Shown: positions 6,775-14,616 of the stretch, in pieces
Layout of the letters: each line of letters begins with the position of its first letter
Position numbering within the stretch: the first letter of the stretch is position 1
Assembly: GCA_023412475.1 (NCBI GenBank)
Contig: JAEYNR010000069.1
Coordinates: 1-15,976 of the forward strand
From: Fibrobacterota bacterium
Lineage (GTDB): Bacteria; Fibrobacterota; Chitinivibrionia; Chitinivibrionales; Chitinispirillaceae
Reading direction: 5' to 3'
Length of the DNA: 15,976 nt
Notes under the pieces: generated by a model
Databases searched by the model: none
What the model was told of the DNA's origin: nothing
The model's input: the letters and a program-made list of their open reading frames with translations, nothing else
Program-made: the position numbers and the translations under genes

Positions 6775-8973
6775 ATGGATCCAACAGTAATTCTTCCAAC
6801 AGCTTCCATTGATGAAGCAACCAGTAATTTCTTAAAAAAAATCCAGGAAGTCAATCCCAAGGTACAGACTGAGCTGGTTGAAAAAGCATTTCGTTTTGCA
6901 TTTAATGCTCACCAGAACCAGCTTAGAAAATCCGGTGAACCATTTCTAGCTCATCCTGTAGCGGTTGCTCTGATTTTAGCCGAGCAGCGGCTTGACCCTG
7001 TCACCATTGCTGCCGGCTTACTCCATGATGTTATTGAAGATACACAGATTCCTCTATCCGATATTATTAAAGAATTTGGAGATGAAGTAGGTCTTCTGGT
7101 GGATGGAGTCACTAAGATCAAATCATTCCGGATGAAATCAACCCAGGAGCGCCAGGCCGAGACATACCGCAAAATGCTTCTCTCTATGGCAAAGGACTTA
7201 AGAGTCATCATCATTAAATTTGCCGACCGTCTCCACAACCTTAGAACTCTTAAATATCTGAATCCCGAACGAATCAAAGCCATTGGAGCAGAAACTTTAG
7301 ATATCTATGCTCCTCTTGCTCACCGGCTGGGGATGGCCAGAATAAAATGGGAACTCGAAGATCTGGCTTTCAAACATCTCAATTGGGATCAGTATCGTGA
7401 TATTGTAGTAAAAGTGGTAGCAAGCCGAAGCGAAAGAGAATCTATCATAGATAATTTCGTTTTACCGCTTCGAAGAAAATTGGAAGAGAACAAAATAGAG
7501 AATACGATTGTGGGGAGGCCAAAACATTTCTACAGTATCTACCGGAAAATGAAGCAGCGCAATAAACCCTTTGAAGAGATCTTTGATCTTCTGGCTATAA
7601 GGGTGATTGTAAATACTGTTGGCGATTGTTACCATGTGCTGGGATTAGTTCATTCATTATGGACTCCTATTCAAGACCGGTTTAAAGACTATATCAGTAC
7701 ACCGAAAAGTAACGGTTATCAATCTTTGCATACAACAGTGTTTGGAGAAAACGGCCATATAGTAGAGATGCAGATCCGCACCTGGGAAATGAACCAGGTG
7801 GCAGAGGATGGAATCGCCGCACACTGGCTTTATAAAAGCGGTGATAAAGAGATGTCCAAAGATGATAAAGCATTAGTTTGGTTAAAAAATCTGATTGAAT
7901 GGCAGAAGGATCTCACCGATTCTACTGAGTTTTTTGAATTCTTTAAAATCGATCTTTTCCATGCTGAAATTTTCATTTTTACTCCTAAAGGAGATCTGAT
8001 TTCACTGCCAAAAGGTGCCACCGTTCTTGACTTTGCCTTTTCTGTTCACACTGCATTGGGTATCCATTGTATTGGAGCCAAAATCGATGGAAAAATCGAG
8101 CCGATAAATAAGGTGCTAAAAAGCGGCCAGACAGTGGAAATTATGCATCTTAAATCAAAAAAGCCCTCCATCGACTGGCTTCGGGAAGTTAAGACACCTA
8201 AAGCCAGAAGCGCTATTCGCCGATGGCTTAAAAGCACCGGTCGTCAGGAAAGTATCGATTTGGGCAAAAAAATTGTCCAAGCTTCATATAAAAGGTTGCA
8301 CACAACCACCCCTTTTAATGACCATATAGCCGGATTGCTTCAGTATCTTGGAATCAACAATGTAGATCGGCTCTACGAGCTGGTAGGGAGCGGAGAGCTT
8401 CCGGTCAGCAGAGTGATGAGATATTTTCAGGTCCGCAAAATTAAAAAATCTGCTTCAAATGTGGTCTCCAGGCTGGTCGACACTTTTACCGGTCGCCATA
8501 ATCAGGCAATACTTGTTGGCGGCAACGAGGATTTGATGGTAAGATTTGCAAAATGCTGTAATCCTATTCCTGGTGATCCGATCATTGGTTTTGTTACAAG
8601 AGGTCGCGGTATATCGGTACACCGCACCGATTGTTCGAATGTGGAGCTTTTTACAGCAGACCAGGAACGTAAGATTGAGGTTTCCTGGGATGATGGTCAG
8701 CAAAACAAATATTATGTTACTCTAGAATTGGTTGGAAGTGATCGGCCAGGATTACTACATGAAATCAGCGAAATTTTCTCGGTTTTCGGGGCAAATGTAA
8801 TTGAAGGTTCCCTGAAAACTTTCAGCCAGCAGGCAAAAGCAGTCTTTAAAATCGAGATTCGCAACAGAAATCAGTTAAAACAGATCTTCAGAAGGATAGA
8901 GAAGATCAAAGGAATTGATAATATTTCCCGTGTAAAAGATTATATTAACTATCCTCAGGAGGGAAGCTCCTGA
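6775..8973 (+). CDS. rel: Bifunctional (p)ppGpp synthetase/hydrolase, Rel/SpoT family
   Basis: A full-length 732-residue long RSH enzyme that makes (p)ppGpp from ATP and GTP/GDP and also hydrolyses it. HD hydrolase domain: H60, HD at 84-85, ED at 88-89, and D151/N155 in FADRLHNLRT. Synthetase domain, about 240-350: GRPKHFYSIYRK (248-259), D271, KDYISTPKSNGYQSLH (304-319) and E331 in VEMQIRTWE. RFKD (302-305) matches the RXKD motif typical of bifunctional enzymes, unlike the EXDD of monofunctional RelA. TGS domain about 396-457; Cys/His zinc-finger-type region FAKCCNPIPGD...HRTDC (591-620); ACT domain 648-722. Both active sites look intact. First gene of a four-gene run; the next begins 12 nt after the stop. 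No Shine-Dalgarno is present. Confidence 0.96.
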   Translation: MDPTVILPTASIDEATSNFLKKIQEVNPKVQTELVEKAFRFAFNAHQNQLRKSGEPFLAHPVAVALILAEQRLDPVTIAAGLLHDVIEDTQIPLSDIIKEFGDEVGLLVDGVTKIKSFRMKSTQERQAETYRKMLLSMAKDLRVIIIKFADRLHNLRTLKYLNPERIKAIGAETLDIYAPLAHRLGMARIKWELEDLAFKHLNWDQYRDIVVKVVASRSERESIIDNFVLPLRRKLEENKIENTIVGRPKHFYSIYRKMKQRNKPFEEIFDLLAIRVIVNTVGDCYHVLGLVHSLWTPIQDRFKDYISTPKSNGYQSLHTTVFGENGHIVEMQIRTWEMNQVAEDGIAAHWLYKSGDKEMSKDDKALVWLKNLIEWQKDLTDSTEFFEFFKIDLFHAEIFIFTPKGDLISLPKGATVLDFAFSVHTALGIHCIGAKIDGKIEPINKVLKSGQTVEIMHLKSKKPSIDWLREVKTPKARSAIRRWLKSTGRQESIDLGKKIVQASYKRLHTTTPFNDHIAGLLQYLGINNVDRLYELVGSGELPVSRVMRYFQVRKIKKSASNVVSRLVDTFTGRHNQAILVGGNEDLMVRFAKCCNPIPGDPIIGFVTRGRGISVHRTDCSNVELFTADQERKIEVSWDDGQQNKYYVTLELVGSDRPGLLHEISEIFSVFGANVIEGSLKTFSQQAKAVFKIEIRNRNQLKQIFRRIEKIKGIDNISRVKDYINYPQEGSS

Positions 8974-8985
8974 GTCGGGGGAGTC

Positions 8986-9444
8986 ATGAGTTGGGAAAGT
9001 ATTGAAGGTATAATATGGGTGGCAGTCGCAGGATTAGGTTCAGGTGTTCTAAGTGCAGTGATCCTGATACTGCTGTTAAGGATGAAATATGCCAAAAAGA
9101 CTCATCAGAACCAATATCAAACCAGTTTTGTATTCTCAGGAAACCTCAAGCAAACCACTCTTCTGGATGCCATTCAGTTTCTGGAAATTGGCAGACGTGA
9201 AGGGATTCTTCATATCTATTCGGGCAGGCGTAAAGGATATCTGACATTTCTCAAAGGTCAGGTGGTCGATGCCTTCTACCGAAATGAAATCGGTAGGGAA
9301 GCAATTTTTCAGATGCTTGAACTGACAGAAGGCGATTTTTACTTTGAACCTAAAACTGTCAGCCAGCCCAAATTGATAGCAGACACCATAATGGACATAG
9401 CATTTGAATGGGATTCCCGGCGCAATGGCGGGTTTCAGCAATAA
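8986..9444 (+). CDS. Membrane-anchored DUF4388 (PATAN-like) protein
   Basis: A 152-residue protein with one N-terminal membrane helix (about 8-32), then a basic stop (RMKYAKK), leaving the rest in the cytoplasm. Residues about 48-121 match DUF4388: FSGNLKQTTLLDAIQFLE, a G.L.I strand pattern (REGILHIYSG), then GYLTFLKGQVVDAFYRNEIGREA and a closing LTEGDFYFEP. This domain occurs in cyanobacterial PatA (PATAN) and many deltaproteobacterial and FCB regulators, where it is thought to mediate protein-protein contacts. No catalytic residues are apparent. It sits between rel and prs with gaps of 12 and 20 nt, so it is very probably co-transcribed. A GGGGGAG lies only 2 nt before the ATG, which is unusually close. 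Function unknown. Confidence 0.85.
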   Translation: MSWESIEGIIWVAVAGLGSGVLSAVILILLLRMKYAKKTHQNQYQTSFVFSGNLKQTTLLDAIQFLEIGRREGILHIYSGRRKGYLTFLKGQVVDAFYRNEIGREAIFQMLELTEGDFYFEPKTVSQPKLIADTIMDIAFEWDSRRNGGFQQ

Positions 9445-9464
9445 TTTTTTTCAATGAGGTTTTG

Positions 9465-10412
9465 ATGAACGGTAAGTTAAAGATTTTTTCGGGCAATGCC
9501 AATCTTCCTCTGGCAAAGGCTATCTGTGATTACGCTGGAGTAGAACTTGGTAAATGCGAAATCAGAAAATTCAGTAATGAAAATATCAAGGTAAGTTTCG
9601 TAGATAGTGTGCGTGGCCAGGATGTGTTCATCATTCAGCCATCGTGCTCACCTGTTAATGAGGGAATTATCGAACTGCTGATCATGATCGATGCGGTAAA
9701 ACATGCCAGTGCCGGGAGAGTCACTGCAGTTGTTCCATATTTTCCCTACGCACGTTCCGACAAAAAAGATGAACCCAGAATCTCTATCACTGCCCGTCTG
9801 ATGGCCGATCTTCTTCAGACTGCAGGAGCCGGCCGGGTAATGACTATGAACCTGCATTCTCCTCAGATTCAGGGTTTTTTTAGAGTACCGGTAGATCATC
9901 TTCTGGCAGGAAGGCTTTTGTGTAACTATTTCGAAAAAACCGGCACAGAAAACTGTGTGGTGATAGCTCCCGATGCCGGCAGTGCTAAGCGGGCTGGTCA
10001 CTATGCCATCAAGCTGGGACTTCCTCTGGCAATCCTAGACAAAAGACGCACTGATGATACAGAAAATCCTCTTATCCACAACGTTATCGGAGATGTCAAA
10101 GGAAAGAGAGCCATTATTTTCGACGATGAAATCGCCTCCGGGGGCTCGATTCTAGAAGTCATCAAAGCTCTGGAAGCTTTGGGAGTGGAGGAGATTCAGG
10201 CTTGTTGTGTCCATGCCGTTCTCTCAGGTAATGCTTCAGAAAAACTGGCCAACTCAAAATTATCAAAACTGGTTGTTACAGATACTGTTTCCATTGCAGA
10301 ATCTAAAAAATTCGACAAACTGGAAGTGATCTCTGTAGCAGAACTGTTTGCCAAAGCAATCATGTATACCAACCGCGGTGAATCGATCAGCGGACTCTAC
10401 GACAAGTTCTGA
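9465..10412 (+). CDS. prs: Ribose-phosphate pyrophosphokinase (PRPP synthetase)
   Basis: Makes PRPP from ribose 5-phosphate and ATP for purine, pyrimidine, NAD, His and Trp synthesis. I choose the ATG at 9465 (315 residues, the normal class I length), because GAGG precedes it by 5 nt and MNGKLKIFSGNANLPLAKAI aligns with the usual N-terminus; the in-frame start at 9408 would overlap the DUF4388 gene. Visible motifs: PYFPYARSDKK (91-101), ATP/metal site MNLHSPQIQGFF (128-139), D170 in VIAPDAGSAKRA, flexible-loop DKRR (192-195), and the PRPP loop FDDEIASGGS (219-228). The PRPP loop departs from the common DDMIDTGGT type, but both leading Asp residues remain. The stop overlaps the start of the next gene (TGATG). 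Confidence 0.95.
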   Translation: MNGKLKIFSGNANLPLAKAICDYAGVELGKCEIRKFSNENIKVSFVDSVRGQDVFIIQPSCSPVNEGIIELLIMIDAVKHASAGRVTAVVPYFPYARSDKKDEPRISITARLMADLLQTAGAGRVMTMNLHSPQIQGFFRVPVDHLLAGRLLCNYFEKTGTENCVVIAPDAGSAKRAGHYAIKLGLPLAILDKRRTDDTENPLIHNVIGDVKGKRAIIFDDEIASGGSILEVIKALEALGVEEIQACCVHAVLSGNASEKLANSKLSKLVVTDTVSIAESKKFDKLEVISVAELFAKAIMYTNRGESISGLYDKF

Positions 10413-11362
10413 TGGTTAAAATTGAGATTGGAACCGAGGAGTCCGGAAGCAGGCTTGATCGTCTTCTGCGCAAACGATTTGCCCTGATCCCCCTTTCTGA
10501 AATCTACGCACTGATTCGCAAAGGTAAAGTTCGTATCGATGGTAAAAGGACTAAACAGGATCAGCGGCTTATAGAGGGTAATGTCCTTGAAGTAGACGTA
10601 GACCCTTCAGAAGAGCTCAAGCCTTGCGGTCCTGACAAATCTTTGAAAAGTATTGTAAACACCGATTTTTTTCGCCGTAATTTCCGCATTATATATGAAG
10701 ATGATGATCTTCTGGCCTGCAATAAACCTTCTGGACTGGTAGTTCATCCGGGTACCGGACATCTTCATCAGGATACTCTGATAGAGCTGGCTGCAGGTTA
10801 TCTCATAAACAAAGGGTGTCTGAAAGAGGGGGAAGAGCCTGCACTGGTACACCGACTTGACCGCGACACTTCGGGTGTGATTCTTATCGCGAAGAATAAA
10901 AGATTTATACGAAAGCTTCATGAGATGTTTCGCAGCCGGGTTATCTCTAAAAAATACCTCGCTTTATGCCATAACCGGCCCCCCGAATATGAAGGCGAAA
11001 TAGTGTTAGGCATGGCTCGTACCTTTGAAAAAAGTGGTACGAAAATGAAAATTGACAAGCATGGCCAATTAAGCAGAAGCCATTACAGTATCGTTGAATA
11101 CAACAATTTACTTTCAAAACTGGAGGTGGACCTGGAAACCGGAAAAACCCATCAGATCAGGGTTCATTTGGCACACGTAGGGGCACCAATAGTGGGTGAT
11201 CAACGATACGGAAATCCTCAACTTGATAAAAAAATACTCCCAAAAAAACAGCACCGTTTGTATCTGCACGCCCACAGAATCGTTTTCATTCATCCTGCAA
11301 GAGGCCGCAAACTAACTCTTGAGGCAGCAGAACCACCCGAATTTCGCGAGCTTATAAAATAG
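10412..11362 (+). CDS. RluA-family rRNA pseudouridine synthase (RluC/RluD type)
   Basis: Isomerises specific uridines in RNA, most likely 23S rRNA, to pseudouridine. The 316 residues begin with an S4 RNA-binding domain (about 12-62: SRLDRLLRKRF...IRKGKVRIDGKR), then the catalytic domain. ALVHRLDRDTSGVILIAKN (144-162) contains the catalytic Asp D150. YEDDDLLACNKPSGLVVHPG (95-114), GKTHQIRVHLAHVGAPIVGD (244-263) and a C-terminal LHAHRIVFIHPARG (285-298) are family signatures. Details such as HRLDRDTSG favour an RluC-like member, but the target sites cannot be read from the sequence, so I give no symbol. The ATG overlaps the prs stop by one base without its own Shine-Dalgarno, so translational coupling is likely. 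Confidence 0.92.
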   Translation: MVKIEIGTEESGSRLDRLLRKRFALIPLSEIYALIRKGKVRIDGKRTKQDQRLIEGNVLEVDVDPSEELKPCGPDKSLKSIVNTDFFRRNFRIIYEDDDLLACNKPSGLVVHPGTGHLHQDTLIELAAGYLINKGCLKEGEEPALVHRLDRDTSGVILIAKNKRFIRKLHEMFRSRVISKKYLALCHNRPPEYEGEIVLGMARTFEKSGTKMKIDKHGQLSRSHYSIVEYNNLLSKLEVDLETGKTHQIRVHLAHVGAPIVGDQRYGNPQLDKKILPKKQHRLYLHAHRIVFIHPARGRKLTLEAAEPPEFRELIK

Positions 11363-11372
11363 GTGCCTAACA

Positions 11373-11402
11373 TTGGCACTAATTATAATTTTATGTTATA
11401 AT
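11373..11402 (+). promoter_or_regulatory. Sigma70-type promoter for the Ser/Thr kinase gene
   Basis: TTGGCA (11373-11378), an 18-nt spacer and a perfect TATAAT (11397-11402). The expected start near 11409 gives a leader of about 60 nt to the ATG at 11471. GTGCC/GGCAC (11363-11367/11375-11379) overlaps the -35 and begins right after the rlu stop, so the hairpin may end or attenuate operon transcripts, though only an AT-rich stretch follows it. Confidence 0.65.
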
Positions 11403-11470
11403 GGTGGAGAAACTTTTTTTACTGCTCCTTTTTTCATCAGAACACTCTGCAGCTTTTTTGGAGAAAATTT

Positions 11471-14233
11471 ATGAACTCCACAGAATCCAATAAGCAGGCG
11501 GATAGTTCAGAGAAGAAAAATCTGCGCATCCATAATTTGATAGCCAATATCGAACGCACATTTCTTCCTGCTGGTTATATTATTGGTAAATACCAGATTA
11601 TTAAGGAAGTCGACCGGGGCGGTATGGCGGTTGTTTACAAAGCGCTGCAACTGGATCTCAAACGTGAAGTCGCGCTTAAAGTAATGCCTGCAAATATTAC
11701 CATCAACAGACGCTTTGTTGAGCGTTTTCTTACCGAAGCACACGCAGTCGCCAAATTAAGTCATCCTAACATTGTAAGCATCCATGAGGTGGCCAGAGAA
11801 GACAATATCTATTATCTGGCCATGGAGTTCATACCTGGTGAAAACCTCTACTATTATCTTCATAATAAAAAACCGAAGCTAGTTGATGTGCTGGAAATTG
11901 TCTCCCGTCTTGCTGGCGCTCTGGCTTATGCACATGATCAAATGATTATTCACCGCGATCTTAAGCTAAACAACGTGATCATGAAAGATCCGCTCAACCC
12001 GGTACTTATTGATTTCGGACTGGCTAAAACCATGGAGACCGATGATGATACCGATGCTCTCACCCGTACAGGAGAAATCATGGGATCCCCTTCATACATG
12101 GCCCCAGAGCGGCTTCTTGGGGGAATGGTAGTTGACCATCGAAGTGATATCTGTTCATTGGGAATCATGTTATATGAAATGCTTGCCTTTAAAAACCCCT
12201 ATATCGATCAAAGAAATCTGCATCAAACTACCATCAATGTCATGGAAGCTAATCCCATACCCTTACGCAAACTGGTTCCATGGCTTCCGGTGGAAATCGA
12301 AGCCATTACCCTTAAGGCCATGGCAAAAGAGATGTCACAACGATATCAATCTATGGAAGAATTCAAGGCAGATATCAACCGTTACCAGCGAGGAGATCTG
12401 GTTCTTGCCAAGCCTCCATCTTTAAAATCCAGAATCATCCGTTTTTTGCGGGTAAACTGGGCACCAGTAATAATCAGTTCCATGATACTTGTTTTTCTGG
12501 CTGTCTTCGCCTTGTCTATTTACAACAGAAACATTAAGGGACGTTCTCACTGGCAAAAAACCTTTGAAGACGACTTTGACTACAGTGAAAAAACCATAGA
12601 CTGGGCTTTCTTTCCAGATCTTAATGACACGGCCTGGACTCTGCGAGATGGAACCCTTCGGGGAAGTTTTGATGATTTCGCTTTTGCAAGACTGCAGCGA
12701 CGTTTCAATCAGGACATGATGATCGAATGTGATATTATTGCAGATTCCAATGATCTGTATAATGTTGGAATATTCATTTTCAGTGAACATCCCGACAGCG
12801 GTTACTGCTTTCATCTCAACAAAAACGGGGAAGCCTCGCATGGAATGAGTTATCCCGGAAGCAGCTTCCTTTTTCGCAATAGTCCTGTATTTATGATTCC
12901 CTTAGATAACAAAAACCATATAGAAATCGAACGCATTGAGAACACCATTACCTTTACCATCAACGGAATAATTGTTTCAAAGGTTTACGATTGTTTTCCT
13001 CCATTAGGTAAAGGTCACGACAGAATCGGCTTTTTTATCAATGGAAGCGCTGCCAGATTTGATAATGTGAAAATTTATCGGAGGGCAATTCCGCTTATGC
13101 CGAGTCCTGCACTGATTGCAGACCGTTTCAGAGAAAGAGGCGACATTGAATCTGCTCTAGACGAATACAGAGGACTTCAGCTTGATTCTACCCCCAGGGA
13201 ACTTTTCAAAGATATTCCACTCAAAGAAGTCGATTGTCTTATCCGTTTGCATCGTTATGAGGAAGCTTATGAAGTAATTCAGCTAAAAGCAACAAACCTC
13301 AGAGATGACCACTTGGCTGCACGCAGATGTTTTCTGGAAGGCATGCTCTTCTATTACCTGGGACAGGAAAAAGAGGCTGACAGCATCTTTAAAATGCTGG
13401 CCTCACGCTATTCTTCATTTCCTGAAAACAGTTCAATTATGAGTAAAAAACTTATAAGATGTCACTCTCTTTTGGATAGCTCACAGCTTGATAGCGCAGA
13501 GAAGGAGCTCAGAAACTACATACACCAGTACGGAAGGTATAAGCATCACTGGGGAAAACTTCATCTGGAATTAGTAAAATTTTATTTAGACAAGCGCAAT
13601 TTTGAGAAAGCGGAGTTTTTAATTAATGAGATTATGGTCTCCTACATACATGTTGCTGAAATCATTGCCGAAGCAAGAAATTTGCTCGGAAAAACCTATC
13701 TAGAAAAAGGCAATCACTCAAAAGCCAAGGAACAGTTTGATCAGTGCATAACCGCATTCCCCGGCACAGATGCATTCTGGAGTGGATGGTTCGAACTCGC
13801 AGGAATTTATGAATACGAAGGCTCCTATAAAGATGCCATAACTATTTATAGGAAGATGAGTAACGAATGCCCGCCAAATTTGCCTCTTCCAATGATGGCG
13901 GATATAAGGCGTGCCGAACTTATTTACAATGACTCGTCAGAGACAAGTCTGTTTTTATTGCATAAAGTAATCAATGATCCACACCCTTTTCCTCTTCCAA
14001 GGCTGATCGCCTCCTTTTATACCGGCAGAATCAATTCAAAAGAATTTCTCTCCAGATATAATGAACTCAGGCCAGAAAGTTCTTTTTACAGGTATTACCT
14101 CGCACGTAAAGCAATCTTTTCTGGAAATCTCAGAGCGGCGAAAAAACATCTTACAGACCTGAAGAAAAATTCGGTTACCGGTAGCTGGCAGTATTTAACT
14201 GCCGCTAAATTGCTCAGCAAGAGGTACTGGTAA
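11471..14233 (+). CDS. Transmembrane Ser/Thr protein kinase with beta-sandwich and TPR region
   Basis: A 920-residue Hanks-type kinase. Cytoplasmic kinase domain about 35-306: VDRGGMAVVY (47-56), catalytic K70, HRDLKLNN (161-168), DFG (181-183), GSPSYMAPE (205-213). One membrane helix about 329-351 puts the rest outside. Residues about 364-537 look like a concanavalin/DUF1080-like beta-sandwich (DDFDY, WTLRDGTLRGS, FDNVKIY), possibly a ligand-binding domain. From 545 to the end are TPR-like helical repeats (for example RNLLGKTYLEKGNHSKAKEQF at 736-756, in part, and WFELAGIYEYEGSYKDAI). The Gly-rich loop has D48 and A53 where Gly is usual, and HRDLKPEN is HRDLKLNN; core catalytic residues remain, so I expect activity. 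GGAG lies 7 nt before the ATG. Own promoter; not tightly linked to the upstream operon. Ligand and targets unknown. Confidence 0.9.
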   Translation: MNSTESNKQADSSEKKNLRIHNLIANIERTFLPAGYIIGKYQIIKEVDRGGMAVVYKALQLDLKREVALKVMPANITINRRFVERFLTEAHAVAKLSHPNIVSIHEVAREDNIYYLAMEFIPGENLYYYLHNKKPKLVDVLEIVSRLAGALAYAHDQMIIHRDLKLNNVIMKDPLNPVLIDFGLAKTMETDDDTDALTRTGEIMGSPSYMAPERLLGGMVVDHRSDICSLGIMLYEMLAFKNPYIDQRNLHQTTINVMEANPIPLRKLVPWLPVEIEAITLKAMAKEMSQRYQSMEEFKADINRYQRGDLVLAKPPSLKSRIIRFLRVNWAPVIISSMILVFLAVFALSIYNRNIKGRSHWQKTFEDDFDYSEKTIDWAFFPDLNDTAWTLRDGTLRGSFDDFAFARLQRRFNQDMMIECDIIADSNDLYNVGIFIFSEHPDSGYCFHLNKNGEASHGMSYPGSSFLFRNSPVFMIPLDNKNHIEIERIENTITFTINGIIVSKVYDCFPPLGKGHDRIGFFINGSAARFDNVKIYRRAIPLMPSPALIADRFRERGDIESALDEYRGLQLDSTPRELFKDIPLKEVDCLIRLHRYEEAYEVIQLKATNLRDDHLAARRCFLEGMLFYYLGQEKEADSIFKMLASRYSSFPENSSIMSKKLIRCHSLLDSSQLDSAEKELRNYIHQYGRYKHHWGKLHLELVKFYLDKRNFEKAEFLINEIMVSYIHVAEIIAEARNLLGKTYLEKGNHSKAKEQFDQCITAFPGTDAFWSGWFELAGIYEYEGSYKDAITIYRKMSNECPPNLPLPMMADIRRAELIYNDSSETSLFLLHKVINDPHPFPLPRLIASFYTGRINSKEFLSRYNELRPESSFYRYYLARKAIFSGNLRAAKKHLTDLKKNSVTGSWQYLTAAKLLSKRYW

Positions 14234-14301
14234 AGATTTTAAAGGCCACACCGGGCAATGATCTGCCCACAAAAACTCTCGTGCAATTTTTTGGTGAATT
14301 A

Positions 14302-14327
14302 TTTTTGGGCTAAGGCCAGCCCCAAAA
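14302..14327. repeat. 10-bp inverted repeat after the kinase gene
   Basis: TTTTTGGGCT (14302-14311) pairs with AGCCCCAAAA (14318-14327) with one mismatch and a 6-nt loop. A smaller stem, GGGCA/TGCCC, lies at 14253-14268. Neither is followed by a U-tract in plus-strand RNA, so kinase transcription may instead end at the weaker plus-strand version of the hairpin at 14334-14353, which is followed by CTTTTTTT. Confidence 0.45.
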
Positions 14328-14353
14328 AAAAAACCCCAATGTTTCCATTAAGG
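14324..14353 (-). terminator. Intrinsic terminator of tRNA-Arg, GAAA tetraloop
   Basis: On the minus strand, CCTTAATG (14353-14346), loop GAAA and CATTGGGG (14341-14334) form an 8-bp stem with two G-U pairs. Ten T residues follow (14333-14324). In plus-strand RNA the G-U pairs become C-A mismatches, so the hairpin is weaker in that direction. Confidence 0.85.
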
Positions 14354-14367
14354 CTTTTTTTATTGTA

Positions 14368-14441
14368 TACGGCCAAAGGGACTCGAACCCCAAACCTTCT
14401 GATCCGTAGTCAGATGCTCTATCCAATTGAGCTATGGCCGC
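14368..14441 (-). tRNA. tRNA-Arg (ACG)
   Basis: A 74-nt cloverleaf on the minus strand. The acceptor GCGGCCA pairs with TGGCCGT (first pair G-U), then TA, D-arm GCTC...GAGC, anticodon stem TCTGA/TCAGA around loop CTACGGA, and T-loop TTCGAGT. Anticodon ACG (14405-14407 on plus) reads CGN codons, with A34 expected to be deaminated to inosine by TadA. The discriminator is A, and the next bases are TAC, so CCA is added after transcription. The outer T-stem has a weak pair and one mismatch (T-T at 49-65). An intrinsic terminator follows 14 nt on, and TATATA just upstream may be its -10. It converges with the kinase gene. Confidence 0.95.
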
Positions 14442-14561
14442 AGAATCTATATATAAAATGGCCTAAACTTTAGCCATTAAGGTACTTTTAAAATCGTCTG
14501 AAGAATATAAATCCTGTAAGCTACTGTATCCAGCAGTTTTTTTAAGCTTTAAAACCTTAGG

Positions 14562-14590
14562 TTGATTCCCTTTCATAAATACTGTAGAAT
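14562..14590 (+). promoter_or_regulatory. Sigma70-type promoter for the DUF502 gene
   Basis: TTGATT (14562-14567), a 17-nt spacer and TAGAAT (14585-14590). Transcription would start near 14597, giving a short leader that contains the AGGAG (14605-14609) used by the gene at 14617. Confidence 0.65.
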
Positions 14591-14616
14591 AAGAACACCG
14601 CTATAGGAGCTCATAA

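Noticed and set aside
9408..9464. Upstream in-frame start for prs at 9408
   Set aside because: It would overlap the DUF4388 gene and add 19 residues not found in PRPP synthetases, while the ATG at 9465 has a well-spaced GAGG.
11372..11390. Possible sigma54 promoter (TTGGCAC) before the kinase gene
   Set aside because: The -24-like TTGGCAC is present, but no TTGC-type -12 element follows at the right distance. A -35/TATAAT pair explains the site better.
14258..14473. 71-codon plus-strand frame across the tRNA-Arg region
   Set aside because: It overlaps the tRNA and its terminator on the opposite strand; its protein-like text comes from tRNA sequence.
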